Assembly (NCBI GenBank): GCA_016872195.1
Contig: VHAT01000018.1
Location: 1-42,001 of the forward strand
DNA length: 42,001 nt
Direction: 5' to 3'
Source: Sphingomonadales bacterium
GTDB taxonomy: Bacteria; Bacteroidota; Bacteroidia; Chitinophagales; Chitinophagaceae
The notes under the pieces: generated by a model
The model's input: only the letters and a program-made list of their open reading frames with translations
Told to the model about the DNA's origin: nothing
The model's database searches: none
Made by a program: the position numbers and the translations under genes
Shown: positions 1 through 8,679 of the stretch, piece after piece
Numbering within the stretch: the stretch's first letter is position 1
Layout of the letters: each line of letters starts with the position of its first letter

Positions 1-39
1 GCTTTCAAGGCTTTTAAATTTTTAAAAATTAACGTCAAC

Positions 40-3000
40 ATGAGAAAAATCGCATCACTGTTCACGATGTTAATGCTTACTGCTGTATTAGCATTTGGTC
101 AGAACCGGACGATCACGGGTACCGTTGTCGATGAGAGCGGAGCCGCCGTTCCCGGTGCCACTGTTCAACTGAAAGGAACGCGTGAAGGAATCGCTGCCGA
201 CAACAGCGGAGTATTTCGCTTGCTTGCTAAAACCGGCGATGTGCTGGTGGTATCAGGTGTCGGACTCGAAACAACAGAGTACAAAGTGGGTTCAGACAAC
301 GCCATCAGAGTTCAGGTCAAAAGAAACGTTGCCGCTTCTGCCGAAGTTGTAGTAACCAGTGGTTATGGCATCAGAAAGAATCTGCGCAACATTGCTACCA
401 ATGCCCAGGTAGTTACTTCAGAGCAGCTGAACGTAATACGTCAGACCAACCTGAATAACGCCTTGGCCGGTAAAGTCTCTGGAATACAAGTGAGAAGCCA
501 GTCCTCAGCTAAACTGGGAAGTACTGGTAATATTCGTCTCCGTGGTGAGTCCGGATTCGGTGGTGGTCAAGGTATCCTCTACGTTGTTGACGGAACCATT
601 CTGCCCAATCCTAATGACATCAACTTAGATGATATCGAAGACGTAACCGTTCTCCAGGGGCCAGCTGCTGCTGCGGTATTCGGCCCTCAGGGAGCCGGTG
701 GTGCTATCGTTATGACACTTAAAAGAGCTAAAAAAGGACAAAAAGGAATTGGTGTCGATGTGAACTTGGGTGTGCAAACTGATCATGTTTACGTTCTCCC
801 TAATTATCAAAACTCATATGCCGGTGGTGCCAGCGGCGATTTGATTCGTTACAATTGGCAAGCCGGACAACCTGAATCATGGAAGCGTCTGGATGGCAAA
901 TACTATCATGATTATTCTGATGATGCCAGCTGGGGTCCCCGCATGGTAGGTCAAGAGTATATTCCTTGGTATTCTTGGTATGATGGCCATCGTTATGCCG
1001 GTACTACGGCTAAGCTTGTGCCTCAGCCCAATAATGCACGGGACTTCTACAATACAGGTCTTATGCTCAATAATAGTGTGAGCATTTCAAAGGCCACCGA
1101 TAATGCCAATATCAGAATGTCATTTGGTAATATCGATCAAAAAGGATTGATCCCTCAGTCTTCTCTGAAGAAGAATACCTTCAATATGATCGCTTCGGTT
1201 GATGTAACACCTCGTTTGACCGCGGCTATCAACTTCAACTATGTTACCCAGATCGTAAAAGGTGAATTCGATGACGGTTATTCTAACCAAACTACCGGTT
1301 CTTTCAACCAGTGGTTCCATCGTAACCTCGACATGGGCATCATTAAAGAGTTAAAGGATCTTCGCACTCCCTCTGGTATCTGGGCTAGCTGGAATCACTT
1401 GAATCCTACTGCCTACGACCCCACTAATACCAGAAACTTCTATGCCGGTAACTACTGGTATAGTTTCTACAAGTGGTTCGACCTGGTTAAGCCCGTTACC
1501 AATACCGATCGTTATTTTGGAGACATCTCATTGGCTTATAAGATCAGTGATAATCTTCGTGTAAAAGCAACGTATCGTAAGCAGCACAATAATGTGTGGA
1601 GCGAGACCATGTACTATTCTGACCTTAATGAGAGTGGAACGCAAACACAGGGTAACTGTCCTGAGTGTCGCGGATATTATGGAACCTCTACTTCCAACTC
1701 CAATCGTACCAACATGGAGTTATTGATTACTTATAATAAGCGGATCAAGGAATTCAACATCGGAGTCAATGCCGGTACGGATATCTTGCGTCAGCTTCAA
1801 AAAGGAAACAGCGCCGGTACTGTTAACGGCCTGAATGTTCCTAACTTATTTACCATTGGTAATTCAAAAGACCAGCCTAGTGTAGGTAATTCACGCAGTG
1901 ATTATCGCTATAGCGCCCTTTATACCACTGGTAACGTGTCGTGGAGAAACTACCTGACTGCCGAATTCACCTTGCGTCAGGACTGGATGTCTGATCTTCC
2001 CCCCACTAAGTCATTCATTCTCTCCAAGTCAGCGGGACTCTCCTTTGTATTCAGTGATCTGCTGAAGTGGCAGCCGCTTAGCTTTGGTAAATTCAGAGCT
2101 TCAATGGGACAAGTACCAACTGGAATCGGTGTTTACCGTTATCCTGGTTTCGCCTACGGTGTAGGGTCTGTTCAATGGAACGGAAACTTCCTGATGTCAA
2201 CACCTGACCAATTGGTCGATCCCAATATCAGTGGTTCTGTAACGCAACAAAAAGAAATCGGACTCGATCTTCGTTTCCTGAAAAATCGTGTTGGATTTTC
2301 CGTTACATACTGGACAGGGGATGACAGAAATTTCCCCACTACTATTCCTATCAACGGCACCAGTGGTTTCAGCAGCTTGCTAACCAATGCTGGTCTTATC
2401 ACTAAGCGTGGTTATAATATCCAAGCCATGGGCCGCCCTGTTTGGGGTAAGAACCTGAAGTGGGAGATCAATGCCACTTGGGGTATCTTGGCTGAAAACA
2501 AGGTGGTATCGATCGCTCCCGGAACTTCTCGAATTTCGATCGAAGGAATGTGGGGTTCTACCGGACCTTACATGGTTCACCAAGAAGGTCGCGACTGGGG
2601 TCAGATCTTCGGAAATGGAATCAAGCGCATCAATGGTCAACCCGTTTTAGATGCCAACGGTTTCTATGTGAACGATCCTAACGTATTTTATGGAAGTGCT
2701 CTCCCCAAGCATACCGGAGGTTTCCAAACACAGCTTGAGTACAAAGGCTTTGTGCTTAATGCCAATGCTGACTGGCAAATCGGTGGAAAGTTCTTCTCTC
2801 TGTCTAACATGTGGGGATCTTTCTCTGGACTTACTGCCAGAACAGCTACCGTAAACGACAAGGGTAACCCTATCCGGGATGCTGTTGCTGACGGTGGTGG
2901 TGTGCACGTTTTTGGTGTAGATGCCAACGGTAATAAGGTAGATAGATATGTTGATGCTCAGGAGTATTTCCACGGCCTCTACTATAACAGAACCTTTGAC

Positions 3001-3246
3001 CCTTATGTATACGATTTGACCTTCGTTAAATTGCGCGAAGTCTCTTTGGGTTATACCTTGCCGATTAAGAAGTGGGGTATCGATTGGGCACAACGTGCCG
3101 TCCTCTCCCTGGTGGCTCGTAACCCATTGCTGATCTATGCTAAAACAAATGACTTTGATCCCTCTGAGATCTCTAACATTAGTGGTGAGTCTGGAAATCT
3201 TCCCGGCACACGAGGTCTTGGTGCTAACCTTAAGATCAGCTTCTAA
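40..3246 (+). CDS. SusC/RagA-type TonB-dependent outer membrane transporter
   Basis: A 1068-residue outer membrane transporter of the SusC/RagA family. It would import oligosaccharides or other large nutrients using TonB/ExbBD energy. Visible parts are a signal peptide (residues 1-20, ending near AFGQ), a carboxypeptidase-regulatory-like beta-sandwich (about 24-95, beginning TITGTVVDESG), a plug domain (about 110-235, with the SusC-typical stretch LYVVDGTILPNPNDINLDDI and LQGPAAAAVFG), then a long beta-barrel ending in aromatic Phe (LGANLKISF). Its length is usual for the family. It is followed after 26 nt by a SusD-like gene, the standard pairing, so the two should form one SusCD complex. 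The substrate cannot be read from the sequence. No sigma/anti-sigma or hybrid two-component regulator lies in the 39 nt available upstream. Confidence 0.96.
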   Translation: MRKIASLFTMLMLTAVLAFGQNRTITGTVVDESGAAVPGATVQLKGTREGIAADNSGVFRLLAKTGDVLVVSGVGLETTEYKVGSDNAIRVQVKRNVAASAEVVVTSGYGIRKNLRNIATNAQVVTSEQLNVIRQTNLNNALAGKVSGIQVRSQSSAKLGSTGNIRLRGESGFGGGQGILYVVDGTILPNPNDINLDDIEDVTVLQGPAAAAVFGPQGAGGAIVMTLKRAKKGQKGIGVDVNLGVQTDHVYVLPNYQNSYAGGASGDLIRYNWQAGQPESWKRLDGKYYHDYSDDASWGPRMVGQEYIPWYSWYDGHRYAGTTAKLVPQPNNARDFYNTGLMLNNSVSISKATDNANIRMSFGNIDQKGLIPQSSLKKNTFNMIASVDVTPRLTAAINFNYVTQIVKGEFDDGYSNQTTGSFNQWFHRNLDMGIIKELKDLRTPSGIWASWNHLNPTAYDPTNTRNFYAGNYWYSFYKWFDLVKPVTNTDRYFGDISLAYKISDNLRVKATYRKQHNNVWSETMYYSDLNESGTQTQGNCPECRGYYGTSTSNSNRTNMELLITYNKRIKEFNIGVNAGTDILRQLQKGNSAGTVNGLNVPNLFTIGNSKDQPSVGNSRSDYRYSALYTTGNVSWRNYLTAEFTLRQDWMSDLPPTKSFILSKSAGLSFVFSDLLKWQPLSFGKFRASMGQVPTGIGVYRYPGFAYGVGSVQWNGNFLMSTPDQLVDPNISGSVTQQKEIGLDLRFLKNRVGFSVTYWTGDDRNFPTTIPINGTSGFSSLLTNAGLITKRGYNIQAMGRPVWGKNLKWEINATWGILAENKVVSIAPGTSRISIEGMWGSTGPYMVHQEGRDWGQIFGNGIKRINGQPVLDANGFYVNDPNVFYGSALPKHTGGFQTQLEYKGFVLNANADWQIGGKFFSLSNMWGSFSGLTARTATVNDKGNPIRDAVADGGGVHVFGVDANGNKVDRYVDAQEYFHGLYYNRTFDPYVYDLTFVKLREVSLGYTLPIKKWGIDWAQRAVLSLVARNPLLIYAKTNDFDPSEISNISGESGNLPGTRGLGANLKISF

Positions 3247-3272
3247 ACCGTATACAAGAACCTAACTTATAA

Positions 3273-4697
3273 ATGAACAGTAATATGAGAAACTTCAGTA
3301 TACAGCGGACCTTGGTTCTGCCTTTGACACTCGGATTGTTTTTTACAAGTTGTAAAAGATATTCCTCTGACTTTGGGGACACAAACTTGAATCCCGCTGC
3401 CACCACCAGTCCCATTCTTCCTGCGCTGCTTACCAACGTAGAAGCCGGTTTGGGTGGATATGGTGCGCAAACCCGTGGAGGTTTGTATTGCCAGTATTTT
3501 TCAGAAACTCAGTACACCGATGTATCCCTCTATTCTTTACCTCAATTATCTTTTGAGGGTGAGTATTCCGGATCACTTTACGATCTTCAGAATATCATCA
3601 ATACGAACACCAGCAACAACATGACGCAGGCGGCTCGTATCTTAAAGGCGTACATTTTTAGCACGATTACCGACAGATGGGGTGATATCCCTTACTCCCA
3701 GGCCTTGATCGGAAATAAAACGCCTGCTTTCGACAAGCAAGAAGACGTTTACCGTGGCTGTATGAGAGAACTTACCCAGGCGGTAGCTGCCTTTGATAAC
3801 ACCTCTGCGATCTCTGGTGATATCATTTATGGAGGCAATGTTGCCAAATGGAAAAGACTGGCCAACACGCTCCGTCTTCGTCTAGCTATTCAGGTATCTA
3901 AAAGATTCCCTGCAGGATCTGCCTGGGCCGGAACCGAGTTTCGTGCCGCGCTGGCCGATGCGGGTGGCACCATTACTTCCAATGCCGACAACTTTACGGT
4001 TGCCTATCCTGGCGGAAATTACCGCTCTCCATGGTTCAGTCTTTATGACGGGCGTCGTGACTTTGGTCAAAGTGATGTCATGGTAGGGGTTATGAGTTCT
4101 TTGAGTGATGGCCGTCAAGCTGCTTTCGGAAGCTCTACACTTGGAGTTCCCTATGGTCGTGTGAGAGGCTATGTAGATCCTTGGTGCCAAGCTAATCCAA
4201 ACTGGTCTCGTATTTTGAGCGAGTCTAATCGTCAGCAAAACGGTAGAGTTGCGCTTGTAACTGCAGCTGAAACTCACTTGCTTCGTGCTGAGGCCGCCGA
4301 TAGAGGTTGGACCACTGAGAATATGGGATCGCTTTACCAGGCTGGTATCGAGATCTCTTTTCAGCAGTGGGGACTTTCCGTACCTGCGGGAAGCTACTTT
4401 ACACAACCAAATGTTGCCTTGTCGAATCCTGCCGGCACCGGTGCCAATATCCGTAACATTGCCGTTCAACAGTACATTGCTGCTTACCCTGACGGATTAC
4501 GTGGTTGGAATATCTGGAGAAGAACCGGATTCCCCACACTTACCCCTGCACAGGATGCTACCAACAGCTCAAGACAGATTCCCAGAAGGTATACCTATGG
4601 TCAAACTTCCTATGCAAGCAACACAGCTGCCGTTACGGCCGCTGCGGCTGCCATTGGCGGTGATACACAGGATACCAAAGTTTGGTGGGATCAATAA
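3273..4697 (+). CDS. SusD/RagB-family nutrient-binding lipoprotein
   Basis: A SusD/RagB-like surface lipoprotein of 474 residues that would act as the lid of the upstream SusC-like pore. It begins with a lipoprotein signal peptide with lipobox-like FFTSC (Cys about residue 25), followed by an N-terminal helical region typical of SusD (ILKAYIFSTITDRWGDIPYSQA). This variant resembles the SusD-like group 2 (SusD/RagB with the DRWGDIPYS motif). The C-terminal part has LRAEAADRGW and YPDGLRGWNIWRRTGFPTL, both typical of the family. An internal Met at 3285 (MRNFSIQRT) is an equally plausible start, because it gives a cleaner signal peptide. It is in an operon with the SusC-like gene before it and the DUF1735 lipoprotein after it. 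Confidence 0.94.
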   Translation: MNSNMRNFSIQRTLVLPLTLGLFFTSCKRYSSDFGDTNLNPAATTSPILPALLTNVEAGLGGYGAQTRGGLYCQYFSETQYTDVSLYSLPQLSFEGEYSGSLYDLQNIINTNTSNNMTQAARILKAYIFSTITDRWGDIPYSQALIGNKTPAFDKQEDVYRGCMRELTQAVAAFDNTSAISGDIIYGGNVAKWKRLANTLRLRLAIQVSKRFPAGSAWAGTEFRAALADAGGTITSNADNFTVAYPGGNYRSPWFSLYDGRRDFGQSDVMVGVMSSLSDGRQAAFGSSTLGVPYGRVRGYVDPWCQANPNWSRILSESNRQQNGRVALVTAAETHLLRAEAADRGWTTENMGSLYQAGIEISFQQWGLSVPAGSYFTQPNVALSNPAGTGANIRNIAVQQYIAAYPDGLRGWNIWRRTGFPTLTPAQDATNSSRQIPRRYTYGQTSYASNTAAVTAAAAAIGGDTQDTKVWWDQ

Positions 4698-4729
4698 CTA
4701 GCTAACTACAACTTTTAAATAGTAATGTC

Positions 4730-5671
4730 ATGAATACTAAAAACTCGATCTTCTTTCTGTTGGTTCTGAGCGTGGGCTTGTTTTCTTGTATCAAAAAGGA
4801 AGTGAATCCGCTGGGGGATGAGGGAAAGACTTTTGTCAAGATCCTTGAGGCCAGCGAAAATCAGGTATTCCTGAGCCCTTTCTCTGATATTAAGCCTATT
4901 TCACTTTTCAGCGTTCGCAGGGATGCTAACTCAGCTGAGAATCTTCAAAAATCTGTCCCATTAGTGTTGACGCGTGTAGATGGACTCGTCACCAGATATA
5001 ATGCTGCCAATGGAACAAATTTTGCTCTGTTGCCTGATAGTATATACACCTTGCATCCTTCTATTACTCGTGCCGGAAATATCCATTCTTCGACTTTTAA
5101 TGCTGGCGATTTTGCCCGGGAATTTACTATCAACCTTAATGGGGGCAAGTGGGATCTTAGTAGAAAATATGCGTTAGGGTTTGCCCTGACAAGTGCTGGT
5201 AATCTTACGAAATCCGCTGGTAAGGACTCTATTATTGTATTGATATCTGTTAAGAATAAGTATGATGGCTTCTATCGAATGAAAGGAGCTCACAACCGTT
5301 CACCTTATCAGTTTCCTTACGATGTAGATATGGAAATGCACACCACAGGCGTAAATACCGTTCGCTTCTTTTTTAATGCCGCTGGTTCATACGGCCATCC
5401 AATTGGAACAGGAGTTGGTGCGGTAAGCTGGTATGGAGGTGCCATTTCCCCTGTGATGGAATTTAATACTACTAACGACATTGCAACGAATATCTTCAAT
5501 GCTGGTGGCGCCATTCCAATTTTAATGCACACTGGTGCCGGAGCCCCTGTCAGCCGATTTGATCCTGCGACCAAAACTATTTATGCTTATTTTTATTACT
5601 TTACAGGTCCTGGACAAGATTTTACCAATCGTGGATGGAGTGATACGCTCACCTTTGTGCGCTCCAGATAA
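4730..5671 (+). CDS. DUF1735 (BT_3987-like) surface lipoprotein
   Basis: A 313-residue lipoprotein with signal peptide and lipobox GLFSC (Cys about residue 20). Residues about 35-165 match the DUF1735 / BT_3987 N-terminal domain as I know it: a beta-sandwich with the typical phrase YNAANGTNFALLPDSIYTL. The C-terminal half (YDGFYRMKGAHNR to the end) is a second beta-rich domain that I cannot name. Proteins of this type often sit third in Sus-like operons as accessory surface glycan-binding proteins or domains. Here it follows the SusD-like gene by 32 nt and is closed by a strong terminator. The glycan-binding role is inferred from context; no binding residues can be pointed out. Confidence 0.8.
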   Translation: MNTKNSIFFLLVLSVGLFSCIKKEVNPLGDEGKTFVKILEASENQVFLSPFSDIKPISLFSVRRDANSAENLQKSVPLVLTRVDGLVTRYNAANGTNFALLPDSIYTLHPSITRAGNIHSSTFNAGDFAREFTINLNGGKWDLSRKYALGFALTSAGNLTKSAGKDSIIVLISVKNKYDGFYRMKGAHNRSPYQFPYDVDMEMHTTGVNTVRFFFNAAGSYGHPIGTGVGAVSWYGGAISPVMEFNTTNDIATNIFNAGGAIPILMHTGAGAPVSRFDPATKTIYAYFYYFTGPGQDFTNRGWSDTLTFVRSR

Positions 5672-5690
5672 TATTATTGATTAACTTTTT

Positions 5691-5724
5691 AAGGAGCTGT
5701 ATTAATTACAGCTCCTTTTTTTTT
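5691..5724 (+). terminator. Rho-independent terminator of the Sus-like operon
   Basis: An 11-bp perfect stem (AAGGAGCTGTA at 5691-5701 pairing with TACAGCTCCTT at 5707-5717), a 5-nt TTAAT loop, and a run of nine T at 5716-5724. It lies 19 nt after the stop of the third operon gene, so it ends the SusC/SusD/DUF1735 transcript. Confidence 0.93.
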
Positions 5725-5749
5725 CTATCATCACTACCTTATCAAAGCC

Positions 5750-6067
5750 ATGGATCAGCAACATTTACCTGAAAACAATCAGCTCAACATCGAGATCTCT
5801 GAAGAAGTAGCGGAAGGGGAGTATGCGAATCTCGCCATCATAACACACTCTCATGCGGAGTTTGTTATCGATTTTGTCAATGTGATGCCCGGCACACCCA
5901 AAAGCCGTGTCAAGTCTCGAATTATTCTAACGCCACAGCATGCCAAACGACTGATGCGTGCCCTGACGGAGAATATTCAGAAATATGAGACCGTCAATGG
6001 TCCTATAAAGGACCTGGAGGAAATTCAGCTGCCGCTTAATTTTGGAGGCCCTACGGCACAGGCCTGA
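5750..6067 (+). CDS. DUF3467 domain protein
   Basis: A 105-residue soluble protein that matches the DUF3467 family. It has the core NLAIITHSHAEFVIDFVNVMPG, then a basic segment KSRVKSRIILTPQHAKRLMRAL and an amphipathic helix ENIQKYE. Its function is unknown in the literature I know. DUF3467 proteins are small, cytosolic and widespread in Bacteroidota. There is no signal peptide or membrane segment. It is a single-gene unit between the Sus terminator and convergent radC. A weak TAnnTTTG-like box (TACCTTAT, 5735-5742) lies 7 nt before the ATG. Confidence 0.85.
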   Translation: MDQQHLPENNQLNIEISEEVAEGEYANLAIITHSHAEFVIDFVNVMPGTPKSRVKSRIILTPQHAKRLMRALTENIQKYETVNGPIKDLEEIQLPLNFGGPTAQA

Positions 6068-6106
6068 TTCGGGTTACGCTCCGAGAGCTGTCGCTTGCCC
6101 TGTAGA

Positions 6107-6184
6107 CACTCAGATGATCCGTTCAGATCAGCCACTCAAATCAGTCGTTTAGATCAGCCACTCAGATCTGCCACTTAGATCAGC
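6107..6184. repeat. 3 x 26-bp degenerate tandem repeat over the end of radC
   Basis: Three consecutive 26-bp copies at 6107-6132, 6133-6158 and 6159-6184. Each is built of two similar half-units of the type CACTCAGATCAGC (about 13 nt). Copies 1 and 2 differ at 5 of 26 positions by my alignment. All copies end in AGATCAGC. The third copy contains the radC stop codon (6175-6177, minus strand) and its last codons. A partial further unit (CCCTCATCC) may follow. No inverted-repeat terminator was found in this convergent gap. Confidence 0.8.
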
Positions 6185-6864
6185 CCCTCATCCGCAAAAC
6201 TGTAATAACCTTGCTCACTAACAATCACATGGTCGAGCATGTGGATGTCGAGTAGCTGCGCCGCCTCTTTTAATCGCTGTGTTAGTAGTTCGTCCGCCCG
6301 ACTGGGCTGTAAGTTTCCGGAGGGATGATTGTGACATACGATAATGCTAACGGCGTTTTGTTCCAATGCTTTTTTTAGAATAATGCGTGGGTCTGCAACC
6401 GTTCCGGTAATGCCCCCTTCGCTAACGATCTCAAAATGATTGATCCGATTGGCACGGTTTAGATAGAGAACCCCAAAGACCTCTTGCTGCCGGTCTTGCA
6501 AACTGGTTTGTAAAAAACGGGCAATATCACTGCTTTTACTGACCTGTGTTTTTTGAAGGGGTGGTCCGGCATGCCGCCTTCTGCCGAGTTCAAGAGCAGC
6601 CATTACCTGCGCGGCACGAGCCTTGCCAATCCCTTTGATCTTGGCCATTTGTAAAGGGTGCATGCGGGCTAGTTCAGCTAAATTGTACTTGGCCAGGGTC
6701 AGTAGTTCAGTTGCCAGCTCCGGGGCACTCCGTTGCCGATTACCGCATTGTAGCAAAATGGCTAATAACTCGGTATCGCTTAGTTGCTCACAGCCCCATC
6801 GATATAGTTTTTCGCGGGGTCGGTCTTCGGGAGGGCATACCGGAAATTTCGCAAGTGAGCTCAT
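6175..6864 (-). CDS. radC: RadC family JAB/MPN-domain protein
   Basis: RadC/YeeS-type protein of 229 residues, the normal length. The N-terminal part has the UPF0758 start (FPVCPPEDRPREKLYRWG) and a helix-hairpin-helix (IKGIGKARAAQVMAALELGRR, about residues 75-96). The C-terminal JAB/MPN domain carries a complete JAMM metal site, HNHPSG followed by SRAD. The family was once linked to DNA repair, but its true role is unclear; some members occur with mobile elements. It is transcribed toward DUF3467 and away from prs. The C-terminal codons lie inside a 26-bp tandem repeat. Confidence 0.95.
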   Translation of the reverse strand: MSSLAKFPVCPPEDRPREKLYRWGCEQLSDTELLAILLQCGNRQRSAPELATELLTLAKYNLAELARMHPLQMAKIKGIGKARAAQVMAALELGRRRHAGPPLQKTQVSKSSDIARFLQTSLQDRQQEVFGVLYLNRANRINHFEIVSEGGITGTVADPRIILKKALEQNAVSIIVCHNHPSGNLQPSRADELLTQRLKEAAQLLDIHMLDHVIVSEQGYYSFADEGLI

Positions 6865-6983
6865 CGTGTAAGTATAGTTTTTGGGGATATCGATCGCAAG
6901 GGGATAGTGCAGAATTATTTCAAGAGGTCATCGGTATTGTCTGGGGGTATCAATATCTTCGCACCACTAGTTTATACTCTGCT

Positions 6984-7931
6984 ATGCAACACGCTAAAAT
7001 CTTTGCCGGCACCGGCTCTCAGCAGTTGGCCGAGCAAATCTGTAAACGCTATGGCACCCAATTGGGCAAGGTCAATATCCAGCGATTCAGTGATGGTGAG
7101 ATCTGTCCGGTCTTTCTGGAAAGTGTGCGTGGAGATTATGTCTTTTTGGTCCAAAGTACCTATGCGCCCACCGACAACCTGATGGAGTTACTCCTGATGA
7201 TCGATGCGGCCCGCAGGGCCTCGGCCTACAAGGTGATAGCTGTGCTCCCTTATTATGGATATGCCCGGCAGGATAGAAAAGATAAGCCCCGCGTAGCAAT
7301 TGGTAGTAAGTTGGTAGCCAATATGTTAGTGGCTGCCGGGGCCGACAGGGTCATTACGATGGACCTGCATGCCCCCCAGATTCAGGGTTATTTTGATATT
7401 CCGGTAGACCACTTGGACAGTCATGCGGTTTTTATCCCATATATAGAGAGTTTAAAGCTGGAAAATCTTACCTTTGCGGCCCCCGATGTGGGAGCTACCA
7501 ACCGGATCCGCGAGATTGCCAGTTATTTCAATGCAGAGATGGTGATCTGCGATAAACACCGGAAGCGGGCCAATGAAATTGCCAGCATGGTAGTTATCGG
7601 GGATGTTACGGACCGCGATGTGTTATTGATCGATGACATCTGTGATACGGGCGGAACGCTTGCTAAAAGCGCTGGATTGCTCAAAGAAAAAGGAGCTCGT
7701 TCTGTGAGGGCCCTTATAACGCATCCCGTGCTCAGTGGTAAGGCCTACGAGAATATCGAAAACAGCGTGCTCGAAGAACTCGTGGTTTGTGACACGATCC
7801 CGGTAAAAGCGGTGGGTGGAAAAATAAAAGTGTTGTCAGTGGCCGATCTTTTTGCGGTGGCTATTCGAAACGCTTTCGAGAACAAGAGCATCACCAGCCT
7901 CTTTGTTCACTCGCAGCTCAAGAACAAGTGA
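6984..7931 (+). CDS. prs: Ribose-phosphate pyrophosphokinase
   Basis: PRPP synthetase (315 residues), which makes phosphoribosyl diphosphate from ribose 5-phosphate and ATP for purine, pyrimidine, His and Trp synthesis. Key motifs are KIFAGTGSQQLAEQI at the start, RFSDGEI, YYGYARQDRK (ATP loop), the CDKHRKRAN segment (catalytic flexible loop region) and the PRPP-binding loop VLLIDDICDTGGTL. The open frame continues upstream, but the first 91 codons overlap radC and do not look like Prs. The ATG at 6984 gives the standard N-terminus. It is followed after 19 nt by rplY. Confidence 0.97.
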   Translation: MQHAKIFAGTGSQQLAEQICKRYGTQLGKVNIQRFSDGEICPVFLESVRGDYVFLVQSTYAPTDNLMELLLMIDAARRASAYKVIAVLPYYGYARQDRKDKPRVAIGSKLVANMLVAAGADRVITMDLHAPQIQGYFDIPVDHLDSHAVFIPYIESLKLENLTFAAPDVGATNRIREIASYFNAEMVICDKHRKRANEIASMVVIGDVTDRDVLLIDDICDTGGTLAKSAGLLKEKGARSVRALITHPVLSGKAYENIENSVLEELVVCDTIPVKAVGGKIKVLSVADLFAVAIRNAFENKSITSLFVHSQLKNK

Positions 7932-7950
7932 ATCATTAAAACAAAATAGC

Positions 7951-8592
7951 ATGAACACAATTACAATCGAAGGACAACTGAGGACCGGATTTGGCAAAAC
8001 AGCCACCCGTCAACTCCGCTCTCAGGGCATGGTACCTGGTGTAATTTACGGGGGTGCGCAGGAGATCAATTTTTATGCTCCTGCTGCGGCTTTCAAAAAT
8101 TTAGTCTACACACCAAGTTTCCAGCTAGCCGAGGTAAAGCTCGACGGCAAAACCTACAAGACCATCCTCAAAGACCTGCAGTTCGACAAAGTGGACGATC
8201 AGCTTACCCACGTTGACTTGTTGGAACTGGTAGAGGATAAAAAAGTGATCGCCAATATCCCTCTCAAATTCGTGGGAGCCTCAAAAGGGGTAAAGGATGG
8301 AGGTAAGCTGGTCACCAAAATGAAAACACTCAAGGTAAAGACCTATCCCAAGCATTTGCGCGAGCAGATCGAGGTCAATGTCGACAACTTGGAACTGAAC
8401 GGAAACATCCGTGTGGAGGATGTCAAGATCGCTGAATTTGAGGTGTTGAACTCCCCCCGTATTCCAATCGCTTCTGTCGTATTGACGCGTCAGCTGAAGC
8501 AAGAAGAGGCGGCGGCTCCTGCGGCTGGTGCAGCTCCTGCTGCCGGTGCGGCGGCGACTCCTGCAGCACCTGCGGCGGCGGCAAAAAAATAA
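7951..8592 (+). CDS. rplY: 50S ribosomal protein L25/CTC type
   Basis: Ribosomal protein bL25 of the CTC/TL5 type (213 residues), which binds 5S rRNA in the large subunit. It has an N-terminal L25 domain (residues about 1-90; GKTATRQLRSQGMVPGVIYGG and LKDLQFDKVDDQLTHVDLLE) and a C-terminal TL5 beta-domain (about 95-180). A low-complexity tail of Ala/Pro/Gly repeats (about 185-213, ending AAAAKK) follows, as is common in Bacteroidota. The start at 7951 is chosen because the upstream 33 codons of the open frame overlap prs out of frame. It is co-transcribed with prs and followed by a terminator. Confidence 0.96.
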   Translation: MNTITIEGQLRTGFGKTATRQLRSQGMVPGVIYGGAQEINFYAPAAAFKNLVYTPSFQLAEVKLDGKTYKTILKDLQFDKVDDQLTHVDLLELVEDKKVIANIPLKFVGASKGVKDGGKLVTKMKTLKVKTYPKHLREQIEVNVDNLELNGNIRVEDVKIAEFEVLNSPRIPIASVVLTRQLKQEEAAAPAAGAAPAAGAAATPAAPAAAAKK

Positions 8593-8614
8593 CGTCAACT
8601 ACTTCGTTGATTAT

Positions 8615-8644
8615 AAAACCCGCATCCAACCATGCGGGTTTTTT
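8615..8644 (+). terminator. Rho-independent terminator after rplY
   Basis: Stem AAAACCCGCAT (8615-8625) pairs perfectly with ATGCGGGTTTT (8632-8642) around a 6-nt loop. A run of six T spans 8639-8644. It lies 23 nt after the rplY stop and 36 nt before pth, so it ends or attenuates prs-rplY transcription. Confidence 0.9.
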
Positions 8645-8679
8645 ATGGAGGATACCCGATATTTGAACTCCGTATCATC

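Noticed and set aside
2647-3093. 148-residue minus-strand frame in the SusC-like gene
   Set aside because: Antisense to beta-barrel coding sequence, no recognisable content.
3882-4469. 195-residue open frame on the minus strand inside the SusD-like gene
   Set aside because: It lies fully antisense to a well-supported gene, has no family motifs and is compositionally a shadow of the coding strand.
6107-6184. The tandem repeat as a CRISPR array
   Set aside because: Copies are directly joined with no spacers, too short and too degenerate, and there are no cas genes.
6711-6983. N-terminal extension of prs to 6711
   Set aside because: It overlaps radC and adds 91 residues unlike any PRPP synthetase; the ATG at 6984 gives the standard start.
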